Below are positions 8,213 to 16,587 of a stretch of 38,779 nucleotides of DNA, in pieces. The notes beneath the pieces are model-generated. The model had not been told where the DNA came from. It did no database searches and saw nothing but the letters and a program-made list of their open reading frames with translations. How positions within the stretch are numbered: the first letter of the stretch is position 1; every line of letters begins with the position of its first letter. Both the position numbers and the translations under genes were made by a program. The DNA comes from JBCDGZ01 sp038750655. GTDB taxonomy: Bacteria > Bacteroidota > Bacteroidia > Chitinophagales > Saprospiraceae. The DNA is taken from contig JBCDGZ010000068.1 of assembly GCA_038750655.1 (NCBI GenBank), forward strand, positions 1 to 38,779, written 5' to 3'.

Positions 8213-8626
8213 ATGAGAACGATCAATAAACTACTGACTATCAGTCTATTTACGCTTATCTTGGGGCTTTTTTCCTGCTCTACCGTTAAGAAAATCCCTA
8301 CACAAAATGAATTGATCATCGGAAGATGGGTGGTGCAGTCGGTCAATCTAGGCGGACAGGTGGTTCCGGCTAGCCTACTAGGCGGCGAGATCGCCTTTGA
8401 GTTTAAGTCAGATGGCACTGCTTTTTTCACTACACCTGATGGCCAAACCGAAAATGGCCGCTACGCTATCCAGGAAAGTAAGATCGTCGACCCGGACAGT
8501 CCCTACGATGAGCCGGTGGATATTGTCAGCCTATCCAAACAACAACTGGTGATTTCGATGATGGAGGAAGGGGAATTGTTGAAAATGACACTGGTGCCGG
8601 ATATGTCGACGGCTTCGATTAACTAA
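8213..8626 (+). CDS. Lipocalin-like small lipoprotein
   Basis: The 137-residue protein has a lipoprotein signal (ILGLFSC, lipidated Cys at 22) followed by IIGRWVVQSVNLGG and FEFKSDGTAFFTTPDGQTENGRYAI. The GRW start, the F.F..DGT strand and the GRY segment fit the small lipocalin-like domain of Bacteroidota lipoproteins, eight-stranded barrels of mostly unknown ligand. It is probably outer-membrane anchored. Its stop codon abuts the stop codon of the convergent CHAT gene with zero spacing, and I saw no terminator between them. Confidence 0.72.
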   Translation: MRTINKLLTISLFTLILGLFSCSTVKKIPTQNELIIGRWVVQSVNLGGQVVPASLLGGEIAFEFKSDGTAFFTTPDGQTENGRYAIQESKIVDPDSPYDEPVDIVSLSKQQLVISMMEEGELLKMTLVPDMSTASIN

Positions 8627-11524
8627 TCATTTGAATACTCGGTACAAAGCAATCAATATCAAAACGCCCGCTAGTACCCAGATGTACCAAAGAGGCCCTG
8701 TTTTCCCTACCTGACTCAGCGCCTCGATATTCCCGAACTGCACAAAGGCCGCCCAGTAATAAGGGTGGCGGTGCTCTTCATCGCTTTCGGTCAAAAACTG
8801 TAGGCGGGCCTGCCGCAGCGCCTTATCTTTCGGCTGGCCTGCTCTAAGCTGCTCGTAGAGCCGCAACATGAGCCGGGAAGTCGAGCAATCGTCTACCGCC
8901 CACAAACTCATCAGGGTGCCGGGGCAGCCAGCGATGGTAAATCCCCGCGCCAAGCTCAGTACACCTTCCCCCCGGATCAACTGCCCGGTCCCGGTGTTGC
9001 AGGCACTCAGCACCACTAAGTCTGCCTTCAAGTCAAGGTTGGCCAATTCAAAGTTAGACAGGTAATCATCGGCAAAAAAGATTTTGTTAAGCTTACCGCC
9101 TTCGGCGTCCAGGCAGGCGTGGGTAGCCAGGTGCAAAATCTGATACCGACCCGACAGGGCCTCAAACTGCGCCTTAGTCGCCTGGCCCTCTACGAAAGTT
9201 TGCCCGGAAAAGAGCGCGCTGATGGACTGAATTTCTTCCTCATTGCACAAAAGCGCAGAAAGCTCATTGGCCGAGCAGGAGCGCTCCGTACTGACGATGT
9301 CGCCAAAATTGGGGGCGAAGCCCAGAAAGCCGACAGCGGCCTCCCCAGACCTGGCCGCAGCCGTAGATAAACTGGCCGAATACGCATAGGAAAGCGTATA
9401 CCGATCAAATAGATAAGCGTTTTGCTGCGGCGAAAAGCTAGCCGCCCCCGCCTTCGACTCCTCCATCAGCAAAAGATCAAAAGGCAGGTAGTTGAGCACA
9501 TCGTCCGGTACGATGCCCAGTCGGGTGCTGCCCTCGGGAATCGCCGCTTGCAAAGGGGCCAATAAGCGCTGGTATAAGTCAGTTGCTAGGGCTTGGAACT
9601 GCTCGTACTCCGCTGCAAAGGTGCGGCTGTCCGGCGGACGGGAGCTGAGGCGGCGCAGCTGCTGCACCGCCGCCGTAATCGTTTCCGGCGGCCCCAGCGG
9701 GTAGGCCTCCACCACCTCGGGGCTGAGCAAGAAGGCATAGACCTGCCGCTGGCCATAAAAATACGCTACGAGGGCCCGCCCCTGCTGCCCCAGTTGCTGC
9801 TGCAAGCTCGGAATATCCACTAGCTGCTCCTGCCGCTTCAGCTCCCGATAACGGCTATCCTCGGCCAGCAGTTGCTGCTCGACTTTCTCATAGGCTTGCT
9901 TGGCGTCAAAGAGCTGCTCTTTCCACAGTTTGACCTTAGCCGCATCGCCGCCGTCTTTCTGGCTGGCCTGGGCGGCGATCTCCCGCTCGTAGAAGCTGAT
10001 GGCCGTTTTGTACTGACGTTCCTGTGCCAGCAGGCTATCGGGGGTATCGGCGAGGCCGGAGGCCAGGCGGGCTTGGATGCTTTCTTGCAGCAGGGTAGCT
10101 TTGTTGCGTTCGGCGAAGGTGAAGGCGGCTTGGAGGTAGCGGGGGTCAGCCTGCTGCTGGTGGAGGAGCAGCGCCGTTTCGATGGCCTCTTCGTAGATCT
10201 CGGCGGCGGCTTCGGCCAGGTAGTATTTGGATTCTTCCTCACGGTAGCTGCGGCGTACCAGGGCGATGAGTTCGGCCAGTTGGAGGTGGGTGGCGTGGGC
10301 TTGGTGGAGCAGTTCGGGGATTTGGGTTTGTTGGTGGTATTTGGATAGTATGGCGGCCTTGGCCCGGAAGATTTTGATACCTTCAAGCTTATCCATCAGC
10401 TCCTCGTTAGCGGGGTTGCTGGCGATGGTGGTATCCTCGAAATTGCGGGAGAGTTGGATGAGGGCTTGTTGGTGAAAATTCAGCGCAGCTGGATAGTCTT
10501 TTTGAGTAGCATAAGCCTTAGCAATATTGGCCAGACTGCTAGCTATAATTGGATGCCGTTTATATTGCTCAAATTGTTGAAGACTGATTTCATATGCCTC
10601 TTCATAGAATGATAGGGCCTCAGCAAAATTTTTCTTTTTTAATTCAACCTCTGCAAGTAATGTATAGCTTCTTTCTTTTAGATAGACCGTATTAAGCTTT
10701 TGGAACTTCAGTGCTTGCCTAGCATAAAACATCGTGCTATCTAATGCTCCTAGCGACTGATAGCTTTCTCCCATGTTGATAAAAACATCTATGCGTCTTT
10801 GGTCATATAAATCACCAGAGGGTTTTCGCTCTAGAATGGCGTTAGCTTTTAAAAAAAAGTTAAGTGCCGATCTGAAACGCTGCATCCACTTATAACAAAT
10901 GCCGATTTCATAATACGAGCGTAGGCGAAACCGCTCCTGCTCGGACTCATTCTCCAGCTGATTGCTGTAATCCAAAATTTGCTCTAAATATTGCAATGAT
11001 CGAGTGTAGTCTCCTTTTCTTCTGTAAACACTAGATAGGTTGTACAAAATTGAGATATATCGCACGCCAGTAATCTGATGCTTTTCTGCTAAATCTAACG
11101 ACTGCTTAAACGATCGAATCGCTGCGTCAAGCTCCCCCTTCTTATCTTGTAAAACCCCTTGTGCAACTAATGTATTTCCATAGGCCGCTGCTCCTTCCCC
11201 CAAATAACGCTTCGCTTCTTGAATCGCCTTTTTGTTGAATTGTAAGGCTAATTCAAAATTTCCTTGGTAATAATACGCTCCCGATAGCCCAGATAAGGTA
11301 TTAACGTATTGTGGCCAATTTTGAGCTACTCTGAAGAGGTCCTTGGCCTCCTTGGTATAAAACAAACAACTATCTAAATCCTTTTGGAAAACGATTTCTG
11401 ATTTTTCCAAGTAATAGTTAGCTAGATTGTTTAGGGAGTCTTTGGCTTCATTTTGAGGAATTTGGCCAAAAGAGGGGAGACTGACCAGGACTACCAATAT
11501 AGAGAATAGACAATGAATTTTCAT
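8627..11524 (-). CDS. Exported, membrane-anchored TPR-CHAT protein (caspase-like peptidase family)
   Basis: The 965-residue product has a signal peptide (residues 1-21, ending SFGQ), about ten tetratricopeptide-like repeats (roughly 30-400), a helical linker (400-560), a CHAT domain (about 590-930) and a single C-terminal membrane helix (WYIWVLAGVLILIALY) with a short basic tail. The catalytic pair of the C14-like CHAT fold is present: H802 in LHLATHA and C842 in VLSACNTG, followed by GEGVLSLARGF and the conserved SLWAVDD. Topology implies a periplasmic peptidase domain held at the inner membrane. CHAT peptidases are known from separase-like and TPR-CHAT proteins; substrates here are unknown. 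The gene is mosaic: the first third (10440-11524) is much more AT-rich than the remainder. It is probably functionally related to the sigma/TPR pair at 15988-17334. Confidence 0.9.
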   Translation of the reverse strand: MKIHCLFSILVVLVSLPSFGQIPQNEAKDSLNNLANYYLEKSEIVFQKDLDSCLFYTKEAKDLFRVAQNWPQYVNTLSGLSGAYYYQGNFELALQFNKKAIQEAKRYLGEGAAAYGNTLVAQGVLQDKKGELDAAIRSFKQSLDLAEKHQITGVRYISILYNLSSVYRRKGDYTRSLQYLEQILDYSNQLENESEQERFRLRSYYEIGICYKWMQRFRSALNFFLKANAILERKPSGDLYDQRRIDVFINMGESYQSLGALDSTMFYARQALKFQKLNTVYLKERSYTLLAEVELKKKNFAEALSFYEEAYEISLQQFEQYKRHPIIASSLANIAKAYATQKDYPAALNFHQQALIQLSRNFEDTTIASNPANEELMDKLEGIKIFRAKAAILSKYHQQTQIPELLHQAHATHLQLAELIALVRRSYREEESKYYLAEAAAEIYEEAIETALLLHQQQADPRYLQAAFTFAERNKATLLQESIQARLASGLADTPDSLLAQERQYKTAISFYEREIAAQASQKDGGDAAKVKLWKEQLFDAKQAYEKVEQQLLAEDSRYRELKRQEQLVDIPSLQQQLGQQGRALVAYFYGQRQVYAFLLSPEVVEAYPLGPPETITAAVQQLRRLSSRPPDSRTFAAEYEQFQALATDLYQRLLAPLQAAIPEGSTRLGIVPDDVLNYLPFDLLLMEESKAGAASFSPQQNAYLFDRYTLSYAYSASLSTAAARSGEAAVGFLGFAPNFGDIVSTERSCSANELSALLCNEEEIQSISALFSGQTFVEGQATKAQFEALSGRYQILHLATHACLDAEGGKLNKIFFADDYLSNFELANLDLKADLVVLSACNTGTGQLIRGEGVLSLARGFTIAGCPGTLMSLWAVDDCSTSRLMLRLYEQLRAGQPKDKALRQARLQFLTESDEEHRHPYYWAAFVQFGNIEALSQVGKTGPLWYIWVLAGVLILIALYRVFK

Positions 11525-11546
11525 AGTGAAATAGTAAATGTAAATT

Positions 11547-11563
11547 ATAGTAATTCTTACTAT
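11547..11563. promoter_or_regulatory. Palindrome upstream of the CHAT gene
   Basis: ATAGTAA-TTC-TTACTAT has 7-bp perfect arms and a 3-nt centre, located 23-39 bp upstream of the CHAT start codon. It is a possible operator or leader hairpin; nothing else supports it. Confidence 0.3.
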
Positions 11564-11606
11564 TCGACATAAAGATACTAATCTTGTAAGAAGATCATTG
11601 CTCTAA

Positions 11607-11643
11607 AATCAAAATGCAGCTTTCCGTATTTCGGAAAGCTGCA
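11607..11643 (-). terminator. Intrinsic terminator after the 311-residue T9SS protein gene
   Basis: A perfect 12-bp stem (11615-11626 with 11632-11643) has a 5-nt loop, followed on the minus strand by TTTTGATTTT. It lies 27 bp beyond the stop at 11670 and ahead of the CHAT gene, so the two are separate units. Confidence 0.82.
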
Positions 11644-11669
11644 CCTTTATTAGTCATTGTGGATAGCGG

Positions 11670-12605
11670 CTACAGTTTCATAAGCTTTATTGTTTCCATA
11701 TTTTCTCCTTGCATGATGCGCAAGAAGTAAAGTCCATTGGGCAACTTATCCGTACTTACATTATAATCACGAATTCCTTGGTCGACATTTTCTTGCTTTT
11801 GCCAAACCACTCGGCCTTCAAGGTTAACTAAGGTAAGCTGCAAGTCACCTTCGGCTACATCTAGGGAGAAGTTGAGTGTACCTGAAAATGGATTTTGAAC
11901 TCTCAGAGCAGGTGTAAATATTGTAACATTTTCTTCATCTAAGGAACGAGTATTATCACAACATTCAAGAGGTACATTATCATTCTCATCATGCTCGTAA
12001 TACCTGTCTTCTGGATTTTGTGAAGACCTAGGCGTGTTGTACCCATAGAAACATCCCGGTCTGAAAAGTGCATCCATACAAGCGACAGAGGCTACATTCT
12101 GAAAAGGGACATAAAAACCGAAAGCATCCTGTGTAACCAGTCGATAGGCTAGATCAATTACAGTCGTTTCTACTCCATCACACATATGATTAGGTATATT
12201 TACTACAACACTTACATTAGTTTCACACATCCCAAAACAATCTCCTACTAAACTGTTGCTTGACTTGTTACTCCCGTTACCACCTTCTGGACAAGCAAAA
12301 GAAGAATAGGGAATATGTTGTATACCAATTATGTTCTTGAATGGGGCATAGTTTGTATGATCATAAACAGCCAGATAAAGATCAACAGTACACTCGGGAA
12401 CATTATTTCCAGTGGATCCAACTATAAAATTGAGGGTTGTTGTACTGAGATTGAGTCCAGTGCAGTTTTCAACACCTATGATTCCTCCTCCAATGAGAGG
12501 AGTAATATGCCCCACAGGATCTTCTGATTGAGCAAAGACGCTGTTCGGTAAAATACCAGATAGACAGATGATTGCACTAATAGCTAAACATTTAAGCATT
12601 TTCAT
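11670..12605 (-). CDS. Secreted cysteine-rich protein with T9SS sorting tail
   Basis: The 311-residue product has a signal peptide (about 1-25, ending SVFAQ), a central region of about 200 residues with at least ten cysteines (for example GDCFGMCET, ECCDN, RPGCFYGY), and a C-terminal type-A T9SS sorting domain (about 230-311: QNPFSGTLNFSLD, LTLVNLEGRVVWQK, LPNGLYFLRIM). The tail directs export through the type IX system and surface attachment or release. The cysteine-rich part is probably disulfide-stabilised; I do not recognise its family. It is flanked by a terminator downstream and a structured spacer upstream, so it is probably a single transcription unit. Confidence 0.75.
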   Translation of the reverse strand: MKMLKCLAISAIICLSGILPNSVFAQSEDPVGHITPLIGGGIIGVENCTGLNLSTTTLNFIVGSTGNNVPECTVDLYLAVYDHTNYAPFKNIIGIQHIPYSSFACPEGGNGSNKSSNSLVGDCFGMCETNVSVVVNIPNHMCDGVETTVIDLAYRLVTQDAFGFYVPFQNVASVACMDALFRPGCFYGYNTPRSSQNPEDRYYEHDENDNVPLECCDNTRSLDEENVTIFTPALRVQNPFSGTLNFSLDVAEGDLQLTLVNLEGRVVWQKQENVDQGIRDYNVSTDKLPNGLYFLRIMQGENMETIKLMKL

Positions 12606-12744
12606 TTTATTATATTTTTAAATGAGTGAATAAATTAAACCTTATCCAATTATGCCTTATACATGGTAACATCCGTTTAGCCGAAAGAAAGGTAATCAGT
12701 GTATTCTGATTTTTTTGAGAAATTTTAAAATATTTTTTTGGAGT

Positions 12745-12786
12745 GGAAAGCACCCCAATCTTATCGCTAAGACTCGAGCACTTTCC
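12745..12786 (-). other. Long stable hairpin downstream of the FG-GAP protein gene
   Basis: The arms 12745-12763 and 12768-12786 pair over 19 positions, with G-U wobbles and one mismatch on the minus strand, closing a 4-nt loop. It lies 24 bp beyond the stop codon at 12811. The sequence after it on the minus strand is A-rich rather than T-rich, so it is not a standard intrinsic terminator; it may protect the 3' end or act as a factor-dependent stop. Confidence 0.5.
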
Positions 12787-12810
12787 TGATGCTAGTTAAA
12801 TTACCTGTTT

Positions 12811-15765
12811 TTAGAGTTTGATAAAGGGCTGGCTTACGATGGTATCGCCGCTTTTTAGTAGACAAGTATACACCCCGCTGCTCAGCGAGCTGATGTCGAT
12901 GTTGATCGATTGCTCATTTTGGCCCTGAGCTAAGGCTACTGGAACAGATTGTACAACTTCACCAAGTACATTTACAATTTTCAAATCTGATGCGATGGCA
13001 TTGCTTGTATTGATGACTAGGTTGATAGACGTTCTGGCGGGGTTGGGCATCAAAGCTAATTCTATTTTATCTTCCAACTCAAGCTCCTCTTCTTGATCCG
13101 GGACCATCTTTGCCGCAGGGCCGCCGCCCCCGCCGTTTAGATTGTCATAGCAAGCAGCCTGGTTGAAGTGCAAGGTATTATGGCCAATCCAGGGGCAGTT
13201 GGAATCCCACCAGTCCGAGCCCCATAAGACGGTCCCCTGAAATCTACTGACCATACGCCAGGTATGAATCTGCGAAGACCCTAAGCCTGTTTCGTAGAGG
13301 GCCGCAATATCCACGTTATTGTCATTATTGACCTTGACGCTGACCACCTGCCCGGTAATCTTCCCAGGGTCGTAGGCACCGAAGGGTTGCTCCCAATAGT
13401 TGCTTTTGAAATTCACGCAACTCCCCCCGCAAGGCGGAACGGAACCGTAGTAGTATTCCTCCAAATCTAAACCGTCAAGTGACCAGCGATGTAGGCGTGC
13501 ATATTCTTCCATATGCTCATAAAAGCCCAGTACCTCATTTCTCGTATCACCATCCGTATCGCCAGCCACTACCCTATCGGTAATCTTGGAGGCATGGTAC
13601 CACTGCTCTCGCCAAAGGTCATCAATCAAGTGAAAGGTATTGGCCTGATAGCGGCTAGGGGTCCAGTAGTGGAGTTCTGTAAAAACATATTCGGGGTTGA
13701 GAGACGCATCGTACAAACCCGCAATATCATCGTAGCCATCCATATCAAAATCACCGGCCACGACTCTGCCGTTAACCTTTGGGGCAGGATAGTTAGGGTC
13801 ATGCCATTGGCTTCCCTTGTATTTGAATTCGAGATTATTCCCTCCTTGACCGAGCAGCACATCCGTATCCCAAAGGTGCACATCGGTACCATCTTCATCA
13901 AAGTGCAGCGCAGCAATTTCATCTACCCCATCATTATCAAAGTCTCCCGCAACGACTCGGTTGGTGATCTTGGCTGGCGTATACCAGCTGGCATTCCACC
14001 AGGTTTCTCGACAAAAATTAACCTTAATTTCTGGATGACCATCGGGCAACCAAACGTGAATTCTTGTTCCCCCATCATTTTTGAGGTAAAAAGCAGCCAC
14101 CTCGTCAATACCATCGCCGTTAAAATCACCGGCGACCATACGACCTGCGATTCTTGAGGTTTTGTAGCTCTTCTTGCTCCACCATCCCGGCCGATAGTCA
14201 AACTTTCCCCCTTCATCCTGTTCGTCCGAAATCCATACATCCGCCAATCCATAGCTGATTCCATCAAAAACAAAATCATAGAAAGTCGCCATATCATTCC
14301 GGCTTCCATCGCCGTCAAAATCCCCGGAAACGACTTTTTTGGTTTTGACATTATCCTGATAGTTGAGTACTGGATGGTTATTGACGTAGGGCGTAGGGCA
14401 GCAGTTGTTGCTCATATCGTGGCTGTCCCAGATTTCCTTAATATCTTCCCATTCTCCGTTGTCAAATACATTGTGTTCCAGTGTTCCGCCACCAGGGCAG
14501 TAAGACGTCGTAACCTTAGCTCTAAACTTGAACCAGGCGTGGCGATCAATTGAATTGGTGCGACAGTAGGCGTGGATGAGCCAATCTTTTCTGAATTGTC
14601 GATCCCTTTGCAGCAGCCAACGCTGCTCCGTCAAGCCCCAGGTTTCTTTATTACCAATCCCTTTGGTAAAGGTCTCGCAGGCCATTTCGTCTTTCAAGGA
14701 GTCCGAGTCCGGGCCAATTCGGTAGGGTGTGCCATCGGGGTAGTCATTACCATAAGCCGTAGTGCCCGCCAAGCTCCTACCATAGTTGGCACTTGGATGA
14801 TCAGGCAATACCAAAGTATGCAATTCCCCATCCATCCTTTCTTGCCAGACTTCCGAAATTCTGGATGGCCGATTGTGAAAATCGAAAATAAGCAAGCCAT
14901 TGTAACATTCTCCCTCTGTATCTGCATTCATCAATACCCAAGGCTGCCCGAACTGATCATTCTGTGCCACATAAGTTCTTAGCTTCTCAAATAATTCATA
15001 AAAATGTTCGGCTCGGTTAGGCGTTTGAGAATTTTGGTACATCCAGTACTGTCCCCAGTGAATAGAGCGATAGCCTAAATCGATGTATTTGGTGGCCAAA
15101 AAGTAAAAATACATTCTAGTTTCGATGAGCTTGATGTCTGGTGCAAAACCATAGGCTCCGCCCAGATTTCCACCTTCACAAGCCTCTTTATCCCAAACCA
15201 GCCCACAATGACTCAGATAGTAAGCAGATCGGTAGACCATTCTTCTCCAATCGAAATATCGATCCCCCGAACCGTAGGGTGTAGTATTATAGGCTTCCCA
15301 GACATACTCTGGTATCCTGATATTATAGTTATCAGAGTTCGGCGTCTCTATAGGGTAGTCAGGATCTTCGATGTGACTGGGGTCGACAATGTCCTTAGAA
15401 ACTATTTCGTAAATACCCGCTTCCAGCAATACTTTCTTAGGATTAGGGTGGCCGTTGATCAAATCGGAGCGGAAGCATTGGAGGTGATCAAAGAAATTTT
15501 CTCCGGCGATCTTCTTTCCTTGTATCCCCCACATGGAGCCACCGATCACATTCCTGGCATCCATCTGCTGAAGCTTGTCGATCATATCGTAATACAGCGG
15601 GCTGATTTGGTTAGGGTCACAATTTTTTTTGTGCAAAAATGAAGTCACGTTGACCGACAGCGAGCGACGCAGCATTTCGCTGATGTCTTGTTCATTAGGT
15701 TGGGCGGAAGCGTTGAAGTAAAACAGCATACACCAACAGGTCAGTAGCAAGTTGTACTTTTTCAT
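12811..15765 (-). CDS. Large secreted FG-GAP/VCBS-repeat protein with T9SS sorting tail
   Basis: The 984-residue protein has a signal peptide (MKKYNLLLTCWCMLFYFNASAQ), an N-terminal region of about 450 residues that I cannot assign, six FG-GAP-type repeats (about 478, 547, 608, 673, 738 and 813) and a T9SS tail (about 905-984, LMPNPARTSINLVI onward). Repeats carry the calcium-loop form VVAGDFDNDGVDEIAAL; the fifth and sixth are degenerate. A spacing of 60-75 residues fits blades of a beta-propeller. The N-terminal part contains DLGYRSIHWGQYW and LLIFDFHNRPSRISE, reminiscent of a glycosidase-like barrel but without a recognised catalytic pair. The ATG at 15765 is preferred to a TTG two codons earlier. 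Likely role: surface or extracellular binding/degradation. Confidence 0.8.
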   Translation of the reverse strand: MKKYNLLLTCWCMLFYFNASAQPNEQDISEMLRRSLSVNVTSFLHKKNCDPNQISPLYYDMIDKLQQMDARNVIGGSMWGIQGKKIAGENFFDHLQCFRSDLINGHPNPKKVLLEAGIYEIVSKDIVDPSHIEDPDYPIETPNSDNYNIRIPEYVWEAYNTTPYGSGDRYFDWRRMVYRSAYYLSHCGLVWDKEACEGGNLGGAYGFAPDIKLIETRMYFYFLATKYIDLGYRSIHWGQYWMYQNSQTPNRAEHFYELFEKLRTYVAQNDQFGQPWVLMNADTEGECYNGLLIFDFHNRPSRISEVWQERMDGELHTLVLPDHPSANYGRSLAGTTAYGNDYPDGTPYRIGPDSDSLKDEMACETFTKGIGNKETWGLTEQRWLLQRDRQFRKDWLIHAYCRTNSIDRHAWFKFRAKVTTSYCPGGGTLEHNVFDNGEWEDIKEIWDSHDMSNNCCPTPYVNNHPVLNYQDNVKTKKVVSGDFDGDGSRNDMATFYDFVFDGISYGLADVWISDEQDEGGKFDYRPGWWSKKSYKTSRIAGRMVAGDFNGDGIDEVAAFYLKNDGGTRIHVWLPDGHPEIKVNFCRETWWNASWYTPAKITNRVVAGDFDNDGVDEIAALHFDEDGTDVHLWDTDVLLGQGGNNLEFKYKGSQWHDPNYPAPKVNGRVVAGDFDMDGYDDIAGLYDASLNPEYVFTELHYWTPSRYQANTFHLIDDLWREQWYHASKITDRVVAGDTDGDTRNEVLGFYEHMEEYARLHRWSLDGLDLEEYYYGSVPPCGGSCVNFKSNYWEQPFGAYDPGKITGQVVSVKVNNDNNVDIAALYETGLGSSQIHTWRMVSRFQGTVLWGSDWWDSNCPWIGHNTLHFNQAACYDNLNGGGGGPAAKMVPDQEEELELEDKIELALMPNPARTSINLVINTSNAIASDLKIVNVLGEVVQSVPVALAQGQNEQSINIDISSLSSGVYTCLLKSGDTIVSQPFIKL

Positions 15766-15801
15766 AACCAATATTTTTTTGTGTTAAAAGATGATGATTG
15801 A

Positions 15802-15819
15802 TGCCTCTTTGCAGAGGCA
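15802..15819 (-). promoter_or_regulatory. Leader hairpin upstream of the FG-GAP gene
   Basis: TGCCTCT (15802-15808) pairs perfectly with AGAGGCA (15813-15819) across a 4-nt loop, about 36 bp upstream of the start codon at 15765. On the plus strand it precedes T-rich DNA but no plus-strand gene ends here. It may be a 5'-UTR structure. Confidence 0.3.
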
Positions 15820-15987
15820 ACTATTTTTCAATTTTTGATAGGCCTACATCTCCTCATCCATCCAAGCCAAAAGAAAGTAATCAGCCCTCCTTTCTCTTTT
15901 CGAAAAAAATTTAAATCGATTTTTTTCTGCAAAATTTGTTACCTTTTGCGTGCACAGTAGACTGTTTGAGTAATAGTGCAAAACAAA

Positions 15988-16578
15988 ATGGATAAACGAC
16001 TTTCGGATCATACCATCGTTGAACAACTCCTGTCTCCTGATGAGCGTACCAACGACGACATATTGCGATACCTGCATCGTAGGCTCTATCCAATGATCTG
16101 CCGGTTCTTGCTGAACAACAAAGGCAGTCAAGCGGATGCAGACGATATTTTTCAGGAAGCACTTATCGCCATCTTCAAGATGGTCCGACAGGGAAAGGTG
16201 GACGGAAATGTCAACATTGAAGCATACATCTACTCAATTTGTCGAAACTTGTGGCTCAAACGCTTGCACAAGTACCGAAAAGAAACCGAACTTACAGATG
16301 AGATGACAGCCATCCCTACGGAGGATGCTGGCATCAAGAGCTTTATCGACGACGACCAGAAAGCTGCTGTGGAAGCACTTTTCCAACAGCTAGGGGATGA
16401 TTGCCGCAAAGTACTGATGTATTATTACTACGAGCGACGGAGTATGAAGGAGATTATGAAGCTGATGAATTACAGCAGCGAGCAGGTGGCCAAGAACAAA
16501 AAGTCGCGTTGTATGAAAAAACTGAATGAACTGATCGCCGATTCTAAAGAACAGTTCAGATCACTGTTTAACAAATAG
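15988..16578 (+). CDS. ECF-like sigma-70 family RNA polymerase sigma factor
   Basis: From the ATG at 15988 the product is 196 residues; a GTG four codons upstream is possible but less likely. Region 2 (about 28-95) has ADDIFQEALIAIFKM and the YIYSICRNLWLKRLHKYRKE segment. Region 4 (about 125-182) has FQQLGDDCRKVLMYYYYERRSMKEIM and a helix-turn-helix ending SEQVAKNKKSRCMKKL. This YYYERRSMKEI form is what I associate with Saprospiraceae/Lewinella sigma factors encoded next to membrane TPR proteins. The next gene starts 9 bp downstream and encodes such a protein with an anti-sigma-like N-terminus, so the two form a probable sigma/anti-sigma operon ending at the terminator near 17507. Confidence 0.9.
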   Translation: MDKRLSDHTIVEQLLSPDERTNDDILRYLHRRLYPMICRFLLNNKGSQADADDIFQEALIAIFKMVRQGKVDGNVNIEAYIYSICRNLWLKRLHKYRKETELTDEMTAIPTEDAGIKSFIDDDQKAAVEALFQQLGDDCRKVLMYYYYERRSMKEIMKLMNYSSEQVAKNKKSRCMKKLNELIADSKEQFRSLFNK

Positions 16579-16587
16579 GACGAGGCA

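Noticed and set aside
9838..10386. 182-codon minus-strand frame within the CHAT gene
   Set aside because: Pro/Ser/Lys/Thr-rich shadow of the GC-rich CHAT frame in another phase.
8627..11524. Type III-E CRISPR-associated TPR-CHAT (Craspase) component
   Set aside because: The protein has a signal peptide and a C-terminal membrane helix, and no CRISPR repeats or Cas7-11-like gene are present.
15844..16162. Two minus-strand frames overlapping the start of the second sigma gene
   Set aside because: They conflict with the well-supported sigma factor and have no family features.
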